A DNA stretch of 64,000 nt from Ructibacterium sp965146665 (GTDB lineage Bacteria; Bacillota; Clostridia; Monoglobales; Monoglobaceae). This document shows, piece by piece, positions 17,008-25,582 of this stretch. The notes beneath the pieces are model-generated. The model was not told the origin of the DNA and ran no database searches. It worked only from the letters and a program-made list of their open reading frames with translations. Both the position numbers and the translations under genes were made by a program. The DNA lies in the NCBI GenBank assembly GCA_965146665.1, contig CBCTHE010000014.1, positions 8,706 through 72,705 of the forward strand, read 5' to 3'. Within the stretch, counting starts at the first letter, position 1. Each line of letters begins with the position of its first letter.

Positions 17008-18474
17008 ATGCTGTCAAACAGAAATAAACCCCAGGGTCTTCTGACCTTTATTCCGGTCGCGCTGGTGCTTGTCCTGCTCTGTTTCATACCGGTACTCCGC
17101 TGTTTTGTCCTTGCGTTCAAGCAGTATCAGCCCATGCTGGGGATGGCGGGAAGCAGCTGGGTGGGGCTTGAGAATTTTCAGGCGTTTTTTTCCTCGCCGC
17201 AGTTTGTCCGGGTGATTCAAAACACCTTGATGATCAGCGGGCTTTCTCTGGCGTTGGGCGTCTGCTGGGTTTTCGCGCTGACCGCTGGGATCTCCTCAGT
17301 CCGGAACCGGTGGATCCAGGCGTTTTTGCTGGGGATCGCGGCCTTGCCGGCGGCAGTCCCCGCTGGCCTGTGGGCGGGGACCCTTTCGGAGGCGGCCGCG
17401 CTTCATGGGCAGTACAGCCGCCTTGGGGCTGTGGTCTATAATGTGCTGGCCTTTTCTCCCTATGGGGTGATTGCCGGGGTTCTGGCGTGCCGGGACGGAT
17501 ACGACCGGCGGCGGGCCCTCTGCGCCGCGCTGGGATATGCCTGCGTCGGTCTGATGCTTCTGCTTTCGCCGTCACCGGATTATATGACCAGCGCCTATAG
17601 CCCGTCAACTTACGAAACCATGGATGTACTTGACACATTCACCCACCGCCGGGGCCTGTTGGAGAGCGATTACAGCATGGGTGCGGCCATAGCCGGCGCT
17701 AAAATCTTTTTTCAGCTGTGCACCGGCGCGGCTGGCCTTGCCGGGCTTTTGCTGCTCCAGAGAGACGGGCGGTCCGCGAACCCGGTATCCGGGCACCCGC
17801 GTACCTGGCTCTGGTCACTGCTGCTGTTGATTCCTGCTTTGGCGGCGGGTCTTGTGTTTGCCCGCTGGTCAGGCGGCGCTGACATTCTGGCAGAAGCCGC
17901 CGCGCAGAGCGCTCTGCACAGCAGCCTTATCATTGGTCTAGGAACGGCACTTGTGCTGGCGGTTTTGACCTGCTTGGCAGCCCGCGCACTCCAGGGCGGC
18001 AGCAGGACTGCGGCCGTGGTTTTGGCGGTGGCCGCGGCCTGTTCAGGCAACGTGCTGGTGTGGTATCTGCAGGCAAGAATCATGGGTCTGGTCAATACCA
18101 ATGCCGGTGTGATTCTGGGGCTTGTGCCCCATTGCGCCGCACTTTCCTTTTTGCTCTGGCTGTCCCTGGACAGAGAGAGCAGCGGCGGGATGAGGCAGTT
18201 TATAGGAAAAGCCGCGCCGGGTCTGCTGGCCATGTCTGGTCTGGTGTTTTCCATGGCCTTTGGTCAGACAGTTTTTGCAAGGGCTCTGCTGTCCCAGCGC
18301 GAACTGCTTCCTCTGGGAGTTCTTTTGGATGAAGTGACGGCACAGGCGGGCGCCGCGCCGTATTCGTACCTGACACTCATGCTCATTCCTGCGGCTGTGG
18401 CTTTTTCCGCGGTCTTTGCCGCCGCTGTTCTCAGCAGGCGGAGCCGCGCCGGTGAACCTCCGGCCGCTGGATAG
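17008..18474 (+). CDS. Fused LplB-like/YtcP-like sugar ABC permease homologue, orphan
   Basis: This 488-residue, highly hydrophobic protein has about 12 membrane segments. Its first half resembles carbohydrate ABC permeases of the LplB type: WVGLENFQAFFSSPQFVRVIQNTL near the start, and the late YSPSTYETMDVLDTFTHRRG segment that in LplB follows the ATPase-coupling loop. The second half resembles the YtcP partner (ARIMGLVNTNAGVILGLVP, then PLGVLLDEV). Normally these are two proteins, each with an EAA loop that docks on the ATPase. Here both EAA regions look short and degenerate (DGYDRRRALCAALGY, and LDRESSGGMRQFIG). No binding protein or ATPase gene is adjacent. AAGGAGG precedes the ATG at 17008. 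A transport role is uncertain. Confidence 0.7.
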   Translation: MLSNRNKPQGLLTFIPVALVLVLLCFIPVLRCFVLAFKQYQPMLGMAGSSWVGLENFQAFFSSPQFVRVIQNTLMISGLSLALGVCWVFALTAGISSVRNRWIQAFLLGIAALPAAVPAGLWAGTLSEAAALHGQYSRLGAVVYNVLAFSPYGVIAGVLACRDGYDRRRALCAALGYACVGLMLLLSPSPDYMTSAYSPSTYETMDVLDTFTHRRGLLESDYSMGAAIAGAKIFFQLCTGAAGLAGLLLLQRDGRSANPVSGHPRTWLWSLLLLIPALAAGLVFARWSGGADILAEAAAQSALHSSLIIGLGTALVLAVLTCLAARALQGGSRTAAVVLAVAAACSGNVLVWYLQARIMGLVNTNAGVILGLVPHCAALSFLLWLSLDRESSGGMRQFIGKAAPGLLAMSGLVFSMAFGQTVFARALLSQRELLPLGVLLDEVTAQAGAAPYSYLTLMLIPAAVAFSAVFAAAVLSRRSRAGEPPAAG

Positions 18475-18501
18475 AATGCGGGTTTGATTTTGCGGAAAGG
18501 C

Positions 18502-18530
18502 TTGATTTTTTTCAGAAAATGAGGTATACT
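18502..18530 (+). promoter_or_regulatory. Promoter of the DUF1858 gene
   Basis: TTGATT and TATACT are separated by 17 bp, about 43 bases before the start codon. Confidence 0.7.
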
Positions 18531-18573
18531 AATAAAACTGTAGGAATTTGCAAACAGGAAAGGATGTCTGAAG

Positions 18574-18777
18574 ATGCAGAAAGTAACCAAAGATACCATT
18601 ATCATGGATGTTTTGAGACTGGATCCGGGTACGGCGGACTTTTTCTTTGGCATTGGCATGCACTGTCTGGGCTGTCCCTCTGCCAGCGGTGAGACCATTG
18701 AACAGGCCTGCCAGGTGCATGGCGTGGATGCGGACGAGCTGGTAAACAAGATCAACGCCTATCTGGAATCCAAATAA
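18574..18777 (+). CDS. DUF1858 small redox-disulfide protein
   Basis: The 67-residue cytoplasmic protein matches the DUF1858 (hybrid-cluster-protein-associated redox disulfide) domain. It starts with KVTKDTIIMDVLRLDP and carries the CXXC pair HCLGCPSA near residue 31. Such domains occur alone or fused to iron-sulfur and sulfur-transfer proteins. A role in thiol or sulfur chemistry is likely by family, but the partner is unknown. It has its own promoter and is followed by a separate promoter for the next operon, so it is probably transcribed alone. Confidence 0.85.
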   Translation: MQKVTKDTIIMDVLRLDPGTADFFFGIGMHCLGCPSASGETIEQACQVHGVDADELVNKINAYLESK

Positions 18778-18813
18778 TTTATGGCTTCTTTTAAAGAAAA
18801 AGTAAAAAAACTC

Positions 18814-18842
18814 TTGACAAACAGATGGTAATTAGGTATAAT
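18814..18842 (+). promoter_or_regulatory. Consensus promoter of yceD-rpmF
   Basis: TTGACA, a 17-bp spacer and TATAAT give a perfect sigma-A consensus 40 bases before the gene, fitting a highly expressed ribosomal operon. Confidence 0.9.
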
Positions 18843-18882
18843 AATTGCCGTCTGTTTGTTCTGGATAGAGAGGAAGAGACAG

Positions 18883-19380
18883 ATGGAATTGAATTTACTT
18901 CCAATTCTCAACTGTGAAGGCAGAAAACTGCCCATTGATGTTACGCTGGAGCTGGAAAACCGACCCGGCGATGAGTTCCGTTTTTTGGAACCGGTGCGGG
19001 TCACCGGCCAGATCGTCAATGTGGGAGGCTGTCTGGAGCTTGACGCCAAAGGTACGGCAGCGCTTGAAATGGTTTGTGACCGCTGCGCGGAGCCCTTCTC
19101 CGGTGAGATCGCCTTTACATTGGAAGAACGTCTGAAAAAGGAAGATCCTCTGTCCGGGGAGGAGGTCAGCCCGGATGTGACTGTATTTGCCGGAAACGCC
19201 ATTGAACTGGATGCTCTGGTCTATGGCGGCGTGTTCCTGAGCCTTCCCGCCAAGGCGCTTTGCCGGGAGGACTGCAAGGGACTGTGCGCGGTCTGCGGCA
19301 AGAATTTAAACGATGGCCCCTGTGCCTGTGACACCAGGCCGTCCGACCCGAGATTTGACGTTTTGGACCAGCTTTTGTAG
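18883..19380 (+). CDS. yceD: YceD family (DUF177) protein
   Basis: The 165-residue protein matches the YceD/DUF177 family, which is nearly always encoded just before rpmF and is linked to 23S rRNA processing or ribosome assembly in bacteria and plastids. Visible features are CDRCAEPF in the middle and the Cys-rich tail CREDCKGLCAVCGKNL, which may bind zinc. The in-frame TTG at 18856 lies too close to the promoter -10 to be the start; the ATG at 18883 with an AGAGGAAG site is chosen. rpmF follows after 73 bases. The usual next gene, plsX, is absent. Confidence 0.9.
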   Translation: MELNLLPILNCEGRKLPIDVTLELENRPGDEFRFLEPVRVTGQIVNVGGCLELDAKGTAALEMVCDRCAEPFSGEIAFTLEERLKKEDPLSGEEVSPDVTVFAGNAIELDALVYGGVFLSLPAKALCREDCKGLCAVCGKNLNDGPCACDTRPSDPRFDVLDQLL

Positions 19381-19453
19381 AATATGCAAAGATCATCTTT
19401 GTTTGGGAGGCAGCTCCCCTATATTTGAGTAAATACGGAAAGAGGTGTAAGAT

Positions 19454-19633
19454 ATGGCAGTTCCAAAGAGAAAAACTTCGAAAGCCAGAAGAGATAAGAG
19501 AAGAGCGAACTGGAAACTCAGCGTTCCGGGCATGGTTGCATGCCCCAGCTGCGGCGAACTGAAGATGCCCCACAGAGTCTGTAAGGCCTGCGGCAGTTAT
19601 AAGGGCAAGGAAGTTATTGCTGTTGAAGCGTAA
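19454..19633 (+). CDS. rpmF: 50S ribosomal protein L32
   Basis: This short gene encodes 59 residues beginning MAVPKRKTSKARRDKRR, the invariant L32 N-terminus. It has the zinc-binding form, with CPSC in the middle and CKAC near residue 48, so it is the zinc-containing (C+) paralogue type. AAGAGGTG precedes the ATG. A strong terminator follows 11 bases after the stop, which separates it from glmU. Confidence 0.98.
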   Translation: MAVPKRKTSKARRDKRRANWKLSVPGMVACPSCGELKMPHRVCKACGSYKGKEVIAVEA

Positions 19634-19644
19634 GTTTGTTGAAA

Positions 19645-19673
19645 CCCGCCGATTTCGGCGGGCTTTTTCTTTT
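19645..19673 (+). terminator. Terminator after rpmF
   Basis: The CCCGCCG / CGGCGGG stem with a 4-nt loop is followed by two T-rich runs. Confidence 0.9.
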
Positions 19674-19715
19674 TCCGGCCGCCTGTCCCATGACAGGGAA
19701 TTCGTATATTTCTTA

Positions 19716-19743
19716 TTGATTTTTTGAATTTTTGTGTTATAAT
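19716..19743 (+). promoter_or_regulatory. glmU-pth-mfd promoter
   Basis: TTGATT and TATAAT are separated by 16 bp, about 130 bases before glmU. Confidence 0.65.
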
Positions 19744-19876
19744 AGACCTGTTTGTATGCCCTGTGCCGGAAAAAGCTGAGGCTTCGTCTGCGGCGCGGAG
19801 GTTATGCACGGATCTGCCGGTTCGGCTTTCATGGGCGGAATCAGGCGGGAAAGAATGAAGAATTGGAGGAATCAAT

Positions 19877-21241
19877 ATGGCGTTGTACAGTATCATCCTG
19901 GCGGCAGGAGAGGGAAAGCGGATGAAGTCCGCCCATGCGAAGCCCCTGCAGAAGGCGGCGGGCAAAGCTCTGGTGGACTGGGTTCTGGACGCGGCGGAGG
20001 GCGCGGGCACCGATGAGAATATTGTGGTGATCGGCCATCAGGCAGAGGAGATCAGGGAATACCTGGGCCAGCGCGTCACCTATACATACCAGTACGAACA
20101 GCTGGGGACCGGCCATGCGGTAATCCAGGGGATTGAGCCCATCAGGGACCAGGAGGGCACCGTCATGGTGCTCTATGGAGACGCGCCGCTGATCCAGGCG
20201 GACACCCTGCGGGCGGCAATGGACTGCCATCTGGAGGAAGGCCGCGCGGCAACGGTGATCACCGCCCAGGTGGACGATCCATACGGCTATGGCCGGATTG
20301 TCCGTCAGGCTGGGAAGATGACCCATATTGTGGAAGAAAAGGACGCCAGCGAGGCGGAGCGGGCCATCCGGGAGATCAATTCCGGCATGTATCTGTTTGC
20401 TGTGCAGAAGCTGGTCTCCGCGCTGGGGCGTCTGAATAACGACAATGCACAGGGGGAATATTACCTGACGGATGTGATCTCCATCCTGCTGGCGGACGGA
20501 GAGCCTGTGGACACCTATGTGGCGGATGTGGAGGAGACCCTGGGGGTCAACGACCGGATCCAGCTGGCCCAGGCCGACAGAATGCTCAATGCCCGGAAGG
20601 TGCGGGAGCTTATGCTGGCGGGCGTATGCGTGCTGGATCCGGCGTCGGTCCGCGCGGACGCGGATGTGAAGGTGGGCCGTGACACGGTGATCTATCCGGG
20701 GACCATCCTGGAGGGGGGCACCGAAATTGGCGAAGACTGCATCATCGGCCCCAACACCCGGCTGAAGGACTGCAAGATCGGAAACGGCACCGAGATCCAA
20801 TACTCGGTGGCGCTGGAAAGCACGGTGGGGAACGGGACCAGTGTGGGGCCCTTTGCCTATATCCGTCCGCATTCCGTCATTGGAAGCGGCAATAAGGTGG
20901 GTGACTTTGTGGAGGTCAAGAATGCCAGTATCGGGGACGGCACCAAGATCGCACACCTGACCTATGTGGGCGACGCGGATGTGGGCCAGCGGGTCAATTT
21001 TGGCTGCGGCACGGTGGTAGTGAACTATGACGGCATCTCCAAGCACCGCACCGTCATTGAGGATGACTGCTTTATTGGCTGCAACAGCAATCTGGTCTCT
21101 CCGGTGACTGTCCGGAAGCGGGCCTATACCGCAGCGGGATCCACCATAACGGACGAGGTGCCCGAGGACGCGCTGGCCATTGCCCGGGCCCGTCAGGTGA
21201 ACAAGGACGGCTGGGTGACCAAGAACAGAAGAAAGGATTAA
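19877..21241 (+). CDS. glmU: Bifunctional GlmU: N-acetylglucosamine-1-phosphate uridyltransferase / glucosamine-1-phosphate acetyltransferase
   Basis: GlmU makes UDP-N-acetylglucosamine, the precursor for peptidoglycan, in two steps. The 454 residues comprise an N-terminal uridyltransferase (LAAGEGKRMKS at 8-18, GHAVIQG, and the metal Asp in LYGDAPL) and a C-terminal left-handed beta-helix of hexapeptide repeats (from about residue 255) with the acetyltransferase residues in IRPHSVIG and the GCGTVVVNYDG loop. The order glmU-pth-mfd, with gaps of 6 and 14 bases, indicates one operon; related clostridia often have prs between glmU and pth, but it is missing here. Confidence 0.97.
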   Translation: MALYSIILAAGEGKRMKSAHAKPLQKAAGKALVDWVLDAAEGAGTDENIVVIGHQAEEIREYLGQRVTYTYQYEQLGTGHAVIQGIEPIRDQEGTVMVLYGDAPLIQADTLRAAMDCHLEEGRAATVITAQVDDPYGYGRIVRQAGKMTHIVEEKDASEAERAIREINSGMYLFAVQKLVSALGRLNNDNAQGEYYLTDVISILLADGEPVDTYVADVEETLGVNDRIQLAQADRMLNARKVRELMLAGVCVLDPASVRADADVKVGRDTVIYPGTILEGGTEIGEDCIIGPNTRLKDCKIGNGTEIQYSVALESTVGNGTSVGPFAYIRPHSVIGSGNKVGDFVEVKNASIGDGTKIAHLTYVGDADVGQRVNFGCGTVVVNYDGISKHRTVIEDDCFIGCNSNLVSPVTVRKRAYTAAGSTITDEVPEDALAIARARQVNKDGWVTKNRRKD

Positions 21242-21247
21242 AAATCC

Positions 21248-21811
21248 ATGTATTTGATCGTTGGGCTGGGAAATCCCGGCCGGGATTATGTAGGAACGCG
21301 GCACAACATTGGGTTTGAAGCCGCGGACGCCATCTGTGCGAAATTTGATATCCGGCTGGGTAAGGAGAAATTCCGGGCCGTGTTCGGCGAGGGCCGGATC
21401 GGCGGCGAGCGGGCTGTGGTCGCCAAGCCCCAGACCTTTATGAATCTCAGCGGCGAGAGCGTCCGGGAGATGCGGGACTGGTACAAGCTGGACGAGTCGC
21501 ATATCATTGTGATCTATGACGACATCTCCCTGCCGGTGGGCAAGCTCCGCATCCGGGAAAAGGGGAGCGCCGGCGGCCATAACGGGATCAAGAATATCAT
21601 CTACCAGCTGGGCACAGACGTGTTCCCCCGGATCAAGATCGGCGTGGGCGCGCCCCGGCATCCGGACTATGATATGAAGGATTATGTGCTGGGCAGATTC
21701 TCCGGGGAAGAGGTGGAGGTTCTGATCCAGACCGTGATCCGCGCGGCAGGCGCTGTGGAGGAGCTGATCGCCCGGGGCGCGGTTTCCGCAATGAACCGAT
21801 TCAATGGCTGA
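21248..21811 (+). CDS. pth: Peptidyl-tRNA hydrolase
   Basis: Pth recycles peptidyl-tRNA that drops off ribosomes. It has 187 residues, the normal size. Signatures are IVGLGNPGRDYVGTRHNIGF with the catalytic His at about residue 20, KPQTFMNLSGESV, and GSAGGHNGIKNI. Its ribosome binding site AAGGA overlaps the end of glmU, and mfd starts 14 bases after its stop, so translation is likely coupled. Confidence 0.97.
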   Translation: MYLIVGLGNPGRDYVGTRHNIGFEAADAICAKFDIRLGKEKFRAVFGEGRIGGERAVVAKPQTFMNLSGESVREMRDWYKLDESHIIVIYDDISLPVGKLRIREKGSAGGHNGIKNIIYQLGTDVFPRIKIGVGAPRHPDYDMKDYVLGRFSGEEVEVLIQTVIRAAGAVEELIARGAVSAMNRFNG

Positions 21812-21825
21812 GATGGGTTGAGACT

Positions 21826-24800
21826 ATGGATGTTTATTTGAAGCTGCTGGAGGAGCTCGCCGAGTTCCCCGCGCTCATAAAGGATTTAAAAACGAACCAA
21901 ACGCCGGTCAATGTATTGGGTGTGTCAGACTCTGTCAGGGCACACCTAATTTATTGTGCCTGCAAAAAGCTGAACGCCCCGTCCCTGGTGGTGGCGCCGG
22001 AGGAGACGGCCGCCCGGCAGCTCTATGAGGATCTGCGGTTCTTTTTGGGGGACAGGGTGTACTTTTTTCCGCGGACAGACCTGCTCTTTTATGACGTGGA
22101 GGCCAAGGGCCAGGACGTGACCCGGGAGCGTCTGCGGGTGCTTCAGGCCCTTTCGGCGGGCGGGGAGGCCTGCCATGTGGTGACCACGGCTGAGGCGCTC
22201 ACCGGGGTCACCGTGCCGAAGACGGTCTATGAGGAGCGCGTCGTCAGCCTTCGCGTGGGGGATGAGGCGGAACTGGAGGCGCTGGCCAAAGAACTGACCG
22301 GCCTGGGCTACCGCCGGGAGGAGATGGTGGAGGGCGCCGGACAGTTCAGCATCCGGGGCGGCATATTGGATATCTATCCCTGCGCGGGTGTGCAGGACAG
22401 CCCGGTCCGGATCGAATTCTTTGACACAGAGGTGGATTCCATCCGCCTGTTTGATCCGGAGAGCCAGCGGACTGTGGACCGGCTGGAGGCTGTGCGGATC
22501 TATCCTGCCAGAGAGCTCCTTCTCGATGAAAAACAGCGGGCCGGGCTTATCGCGCGGCTGGCGGGCTTCCGGGAGAGCCTTGACCCAACGGGCGAGCGGG
22601 AGCAGAAGCTGGAGCGGAGCCTCAGGCGGGACGCGGAGCGGCTGGAGCAGGGGATGCTGTTCCCCTCTCTGGACAAGTATATTCCCTACATCTACCGGGA
22701 AAAGCCCACGCTTCTGGACTATATCAGCCCGGAGACCCTGGTGTTCTGGGACGAGCCGGTCCGGATCAGCGAAAAGATGAAGAACGTCCGTTTCCAAATG
22801 GAGACAGAGGTCTGCGAGCTGGCGGAGCGGGGCGTACTGTATGAGGGAAACGCGGACTATGTGCTGCCCTATCCAAAGGCGGTCAGCCGGCTCGTACATT
22901 TCCGGTTCGTGGGGATGAGCGGCATCTCCCACGGCACGCCGGACTACCGGCCGGTGCGGACCCACAGCTTCACGGCAAAGAGCCTGAACGGGTTTCAGGG
23001 GCGGCTGGAATTTCTGTGTGACGCGCTCCGGTTTTATCAGCGGAGCATCTACCGGACCCTGATTCTGGCCGGATCTCCGGTCCGGGCCAAGAACCTGATC
23101 CGCCAGCTGGAGGACGAGGGCTTCCGGTGTTCCTATCAGGAGGAGCTTAGTGAGCTCCCCAATCCCGGCGGCATTGTGGTGACCCACGGCAGTATTCAGC
23201 GGGGCTTTGAATACCCCCTGACCCGCATAGCGGTCATCGGCGACCGGGAGATCTTCGGCGGTGAGAAGAAGAAACGCCCCCGTTATAAGGGGAAGAAGGG
23301 GGAGAAGATCGCCAGCTTCACCGACCTGAACCCCGGCGATTATATTGTTCACCAGAACCACGGTATCGGGCAGTATGTGGGAATTGAACAGCTGAGCGTG
23401 GACGGGGTGCGGAAGGACTATCTGAAGATCCAGTACCGTGGCAGCGACATTCTGTATGTGCCCACCGACCAGCTGGACATGGTGTTCAAGCACACGGCAA
23501 GGGATGGCGCCCATGTCAAGGTCAACAAGCTGGGCGGGGCGGAGTGGGGCCGGACCAAACAGCGGGTCAAGGCGGCCGCCGCGGACATGGCCAAAGAGCT
23601 GATCGCCCTGTATGCCCAGCGGTCCCGGATCCCGGGCATTGCCTTTGACAGAGACAGCGAGTGGCAGAGGGATTTTGAGGCCGCGTTCCCCTATGAGGAG
23701 ACCGACGACCAGCTTCGCTCGATTGCAGAGGTCAAGGCGGATATGGAGAAGCCCCATCCCATGGACCGGCTCCTGTGCGGCGACGTGGGCTACGGCAAGA
23801 CAGAGGTTGCCATGCGGGCCGCTTTTAAAGCGGTCATGAGCGGCTATCAGGTCGCCTATCTGGTGCCCACCACAATCCTTGCCACCCAGCACTTTAACAA
23901 TTTCAGACAGCGGATGATGGAATATCCGGTACAGGTGGGTATGCTCTCCCGGTTTACCACCGGGGCCCACCAGAAGGAGGTCCTGAGAGGTCTTGAGACC
24001 GGCGGGATGGATGTGGTGATCGGCACCCACAAGCTCTTGGGCAAGAACGTGAAATTCAGCAAGCTGGGCCTTCTGGTCATTGACGAGGAACAGCGGTTCG
24101 GCGTGGCCCACAAGGAAAAACTCAAGGAGCTCCGGAAAGAGGTGGACGTGCTGACCCTGTCGGCCACGCCCATCCCCAGAACCCTTCATATGAGCCTCAG
24201 CGGTATCCGGGACATGAGCATCATCAACCAGCCGCCCAGCGAACGCTATCCTGTGGCCACCTATGTTCTGGAATATGACGAGGATGTGGTGCGGGAAGCC
24301 ATCTCCCGGGAGCTGGGCCGGGGCGGCCAGGTGTATTACCTGTTCAACCGGGTGGAGGGCATCTATAAGGCGGCCAACCGGATCGCGGAGCTGGCGCCGG
24401 ACGCCAGGGTGGCTGTTGCTCACGGCCAGATGCACGAGCGGGAGCTGGAGGAGATCATGATGGAGGTGTCCGAAGGGGATGTGGATATTCTGGTCTGTAC
24501 CACCATCATTGAGACCGGGCTGGATATCGCCAATGTGAACACCATCATCATTGAGAACGCGGACCGGCTTGGTCTTGCGCAGCTGTATCAGCTGCGGGGC
24601 CGGGTGGGGCGCTCCAACCGGCTGGCCTATGCCTATCTGACCTTCCGGCGGAATAAAATGCTGTCCCAGGAGGCGGAAAAGCGGCTTTTGGCCATCAAGG
24701 AGTTCACCGAGTTCGGTTCCGGCTTCAAGATCGCTATGCGGGACCTGGAGATCCGGGGAACGGGAAACCTGATCGGCGCCCAGCAGCACGGACACATGGA

Positions 24801-25338
24801 GGCGGTCGGCTATGAGATGTACTGTCAGCTGCTGGAACAGGCTGTGCGGGAACAGCAGGGCAAGCCGGAGGAGAAGAAGACGGAAACGCTTATTGACCTG
24901 CCCGTATCTGCCTATATACCGGAGGACTATGTGGACAGCCACAGTCAGCGGATCAGCGCCTATAAGCGAATCGCGGCCATTGAGAGCCAGGAGGAGCTGT
25001 ACGACGCCTATGACGAGATTGAGGACCGCTACGGCACTGTGCCCCAGGTGGTGCACAGCCTTATGGAGGCGGCGCTTATCAAATCCCTGGCGCAGAGGTG
25101 CGGCATTGCGGAGATCATCGGCAGCACCGCCCAGGTGATTTTCCGGTTCGACGAGAGCAACATGCCGGAGCTCCAGCCGCTGGTGGAACTGGTCAGCCGG
25201 CGGCCAAAGGAGTTCTTCCTGCCCAATCCTGACAAGCCCAGGCTTCACTTCAAACTGGAGAAGCCGGAACCGGGCAAAGAGCCGGATTATTTCCGGGCTG
25301 TCCGGGAGGCAGTGGAGATACTTCTGGGCGGAAAATAG
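21826..25338 (+). CDS. mfd: Transcription-repair coupling factor Mfd
   Basis: Mfd removes RNA polymerase stalled at DNA lesions and recruits UvrA. At 1170 residues it is full length. In order it has the UvrB-like N-terminal region, the RNA-polymerase-interacting domain with the KxxPGDYIVHQNHGIGQY type motif (TDLNPGDYIVHQNHGIG near 500), and the RecG-like translocase with Walker A GDVGYGKTEVAMR, DEEQ box VIDEEQRFGV, LSATPIPRTLHMS and the TRG-region QLRGRVGRS. The C-terminal domain completes it. No frameshift was seen. It is the last gene of the glmU operon; a weak promoter and a hairpin lie downstream. Confidence 0.97.
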   Translation: MDVYLKLLEELAEFPALIKDLKTNQTPVNVLGVSDSVRAHLIYCACKKLNAPSLVVAPEETAARQLYEDLRFFLGDRVYFFPRTDLLFYDVEAKGQDVTRERLRVLQALSAGGEACHVVTTAEALTGVTVPKTVYEERVVSLRVGDEAELEALAKELTGLGYRREEMVEGAGQFSIRGGILDIYPCAGVQDSPVRIEFFDTEVDSIRLFDPESQRTVDRLEAVRIYPARELLLDEKQRAGLIARLAGFRESLDPTGEREQKLERSLRRDAERLEQGMLFPSLDKYIPYIYREKPTLLDYISPETLVFWDEPVRISEKMKNVRFQMETEVCELAERGVLYEGNADYVLPYPKAVSRLVHFRFVGMSGISHGTPDYRPVRTHSFTAKSLNGFQGRLEFLCDALRFYQRSIYRTLILAGSPVRAKNLIRQLEDEGFRCSYQEELSELPNPGGIVVTHGSIQRGFEYPLTRIAVIGDREIFGGEKKKRPRYKGKKGEKIASFTDLNPGDYIVHQNHGIGQYVGIEQLSVDGVRKDYLKIQYRGSDILYVPTDQLDMVFKHTARDGAHVKVNKLGGAEWGRTKQRVKAAAADMAKELIALYAQRSRIPGIAFDRDSEWQRDFEAAFPYEETDDQLRSIAEVKADMEKPHPMDRLLCGDVGYGKTEVAMRAAFKAVMSGYQVAYLVPTTILATQHFNNFRQRMMEYPVQVGMLSRFTTGAHQKEVLRGLETGGMDVVIGTHKLLGKNVKFSKLGLLVIDEEQRFGVAHKEKLKELRKEVDVLTLSATPIPRTLHMSLSGIRDMSIINQPPSERYPVATYVLEYDEDVVREAISRELGRGGQVYYLFNRVEGIYKAANRIAELAPDARVAVAHGQMHERELEEIMMEVSEGDVDILVCTTIIETGLDIANVNTIIIENADRLGLAQLYQLRGRVGRSNRLAYAYLTFRRNKMLSQEAEKRLLAIKEFTEFGSGFKIAMRDLEIRGTGNLIGAQQHGHMEAVGYEMYCQLLEQAVREQQGKPEEKKTETLIDLPVSAYIPEDYVDSHSQRISAYKRIAAIESQEELYDAYDEIEDRYGTVPQVVHSLMEAALIKSLAQRCGIAEIIGSTAQVIFRFDESNMPELQPLVELVSRRPKEFFLPNPDKPRLHFKLEKPEPGKEPDYFRAVREAVEILLGGK

Positions 25339-25459
25339 CCGATTATGAACGGAATGTAAACAATTTGAGAAAAATTCAAAAAAGACTGGAAATATTCCGG
25401 AAAGTATTGTATAATATGAATAATTGTCCGCGCTGACTGCGGGCAGGCTGGTTTTTAAC

Positions 25460-25500
25460 AATTTAAGATGTCCCCCGCCTCTTTAGGCGGCGGGGCCCAT
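25460..25500. repeat. Hairpin element sharing 19 nt with the 34-kb RNA
   Basis: A GC-rich hairpin (CCGCC / GGCGG) begins AGATGTCCCCCGCC at 25466. The 19 bases 25466-25484 are the exact reverse complement of 34034-34052 inside the candidate RNA at 33.94 kb. A shorter version occurs at 43683-43696. It lies in the leader of the foldase gene. Confidence 0.6.
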
Positions 25501-25582
25501 TTGATTGCTTCGGCGGGCGTCCGGCTCTCCTGAAGCGGTTGGATGACGGCGCAATGCGCCTTAGTGAAAGGAGAGGTAAAAC

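Noticed and set aside
21946..25461. A 1171-codon open frame antisense to mfd
   Set aside because: High GC content produces long shadow frames opposite real genes. It has no ribosome binding site or recognisable domain, and mfd on the other strand is certain. The same applies to the long antisense frames over argH, glmU, ftsK and the SLH protein.
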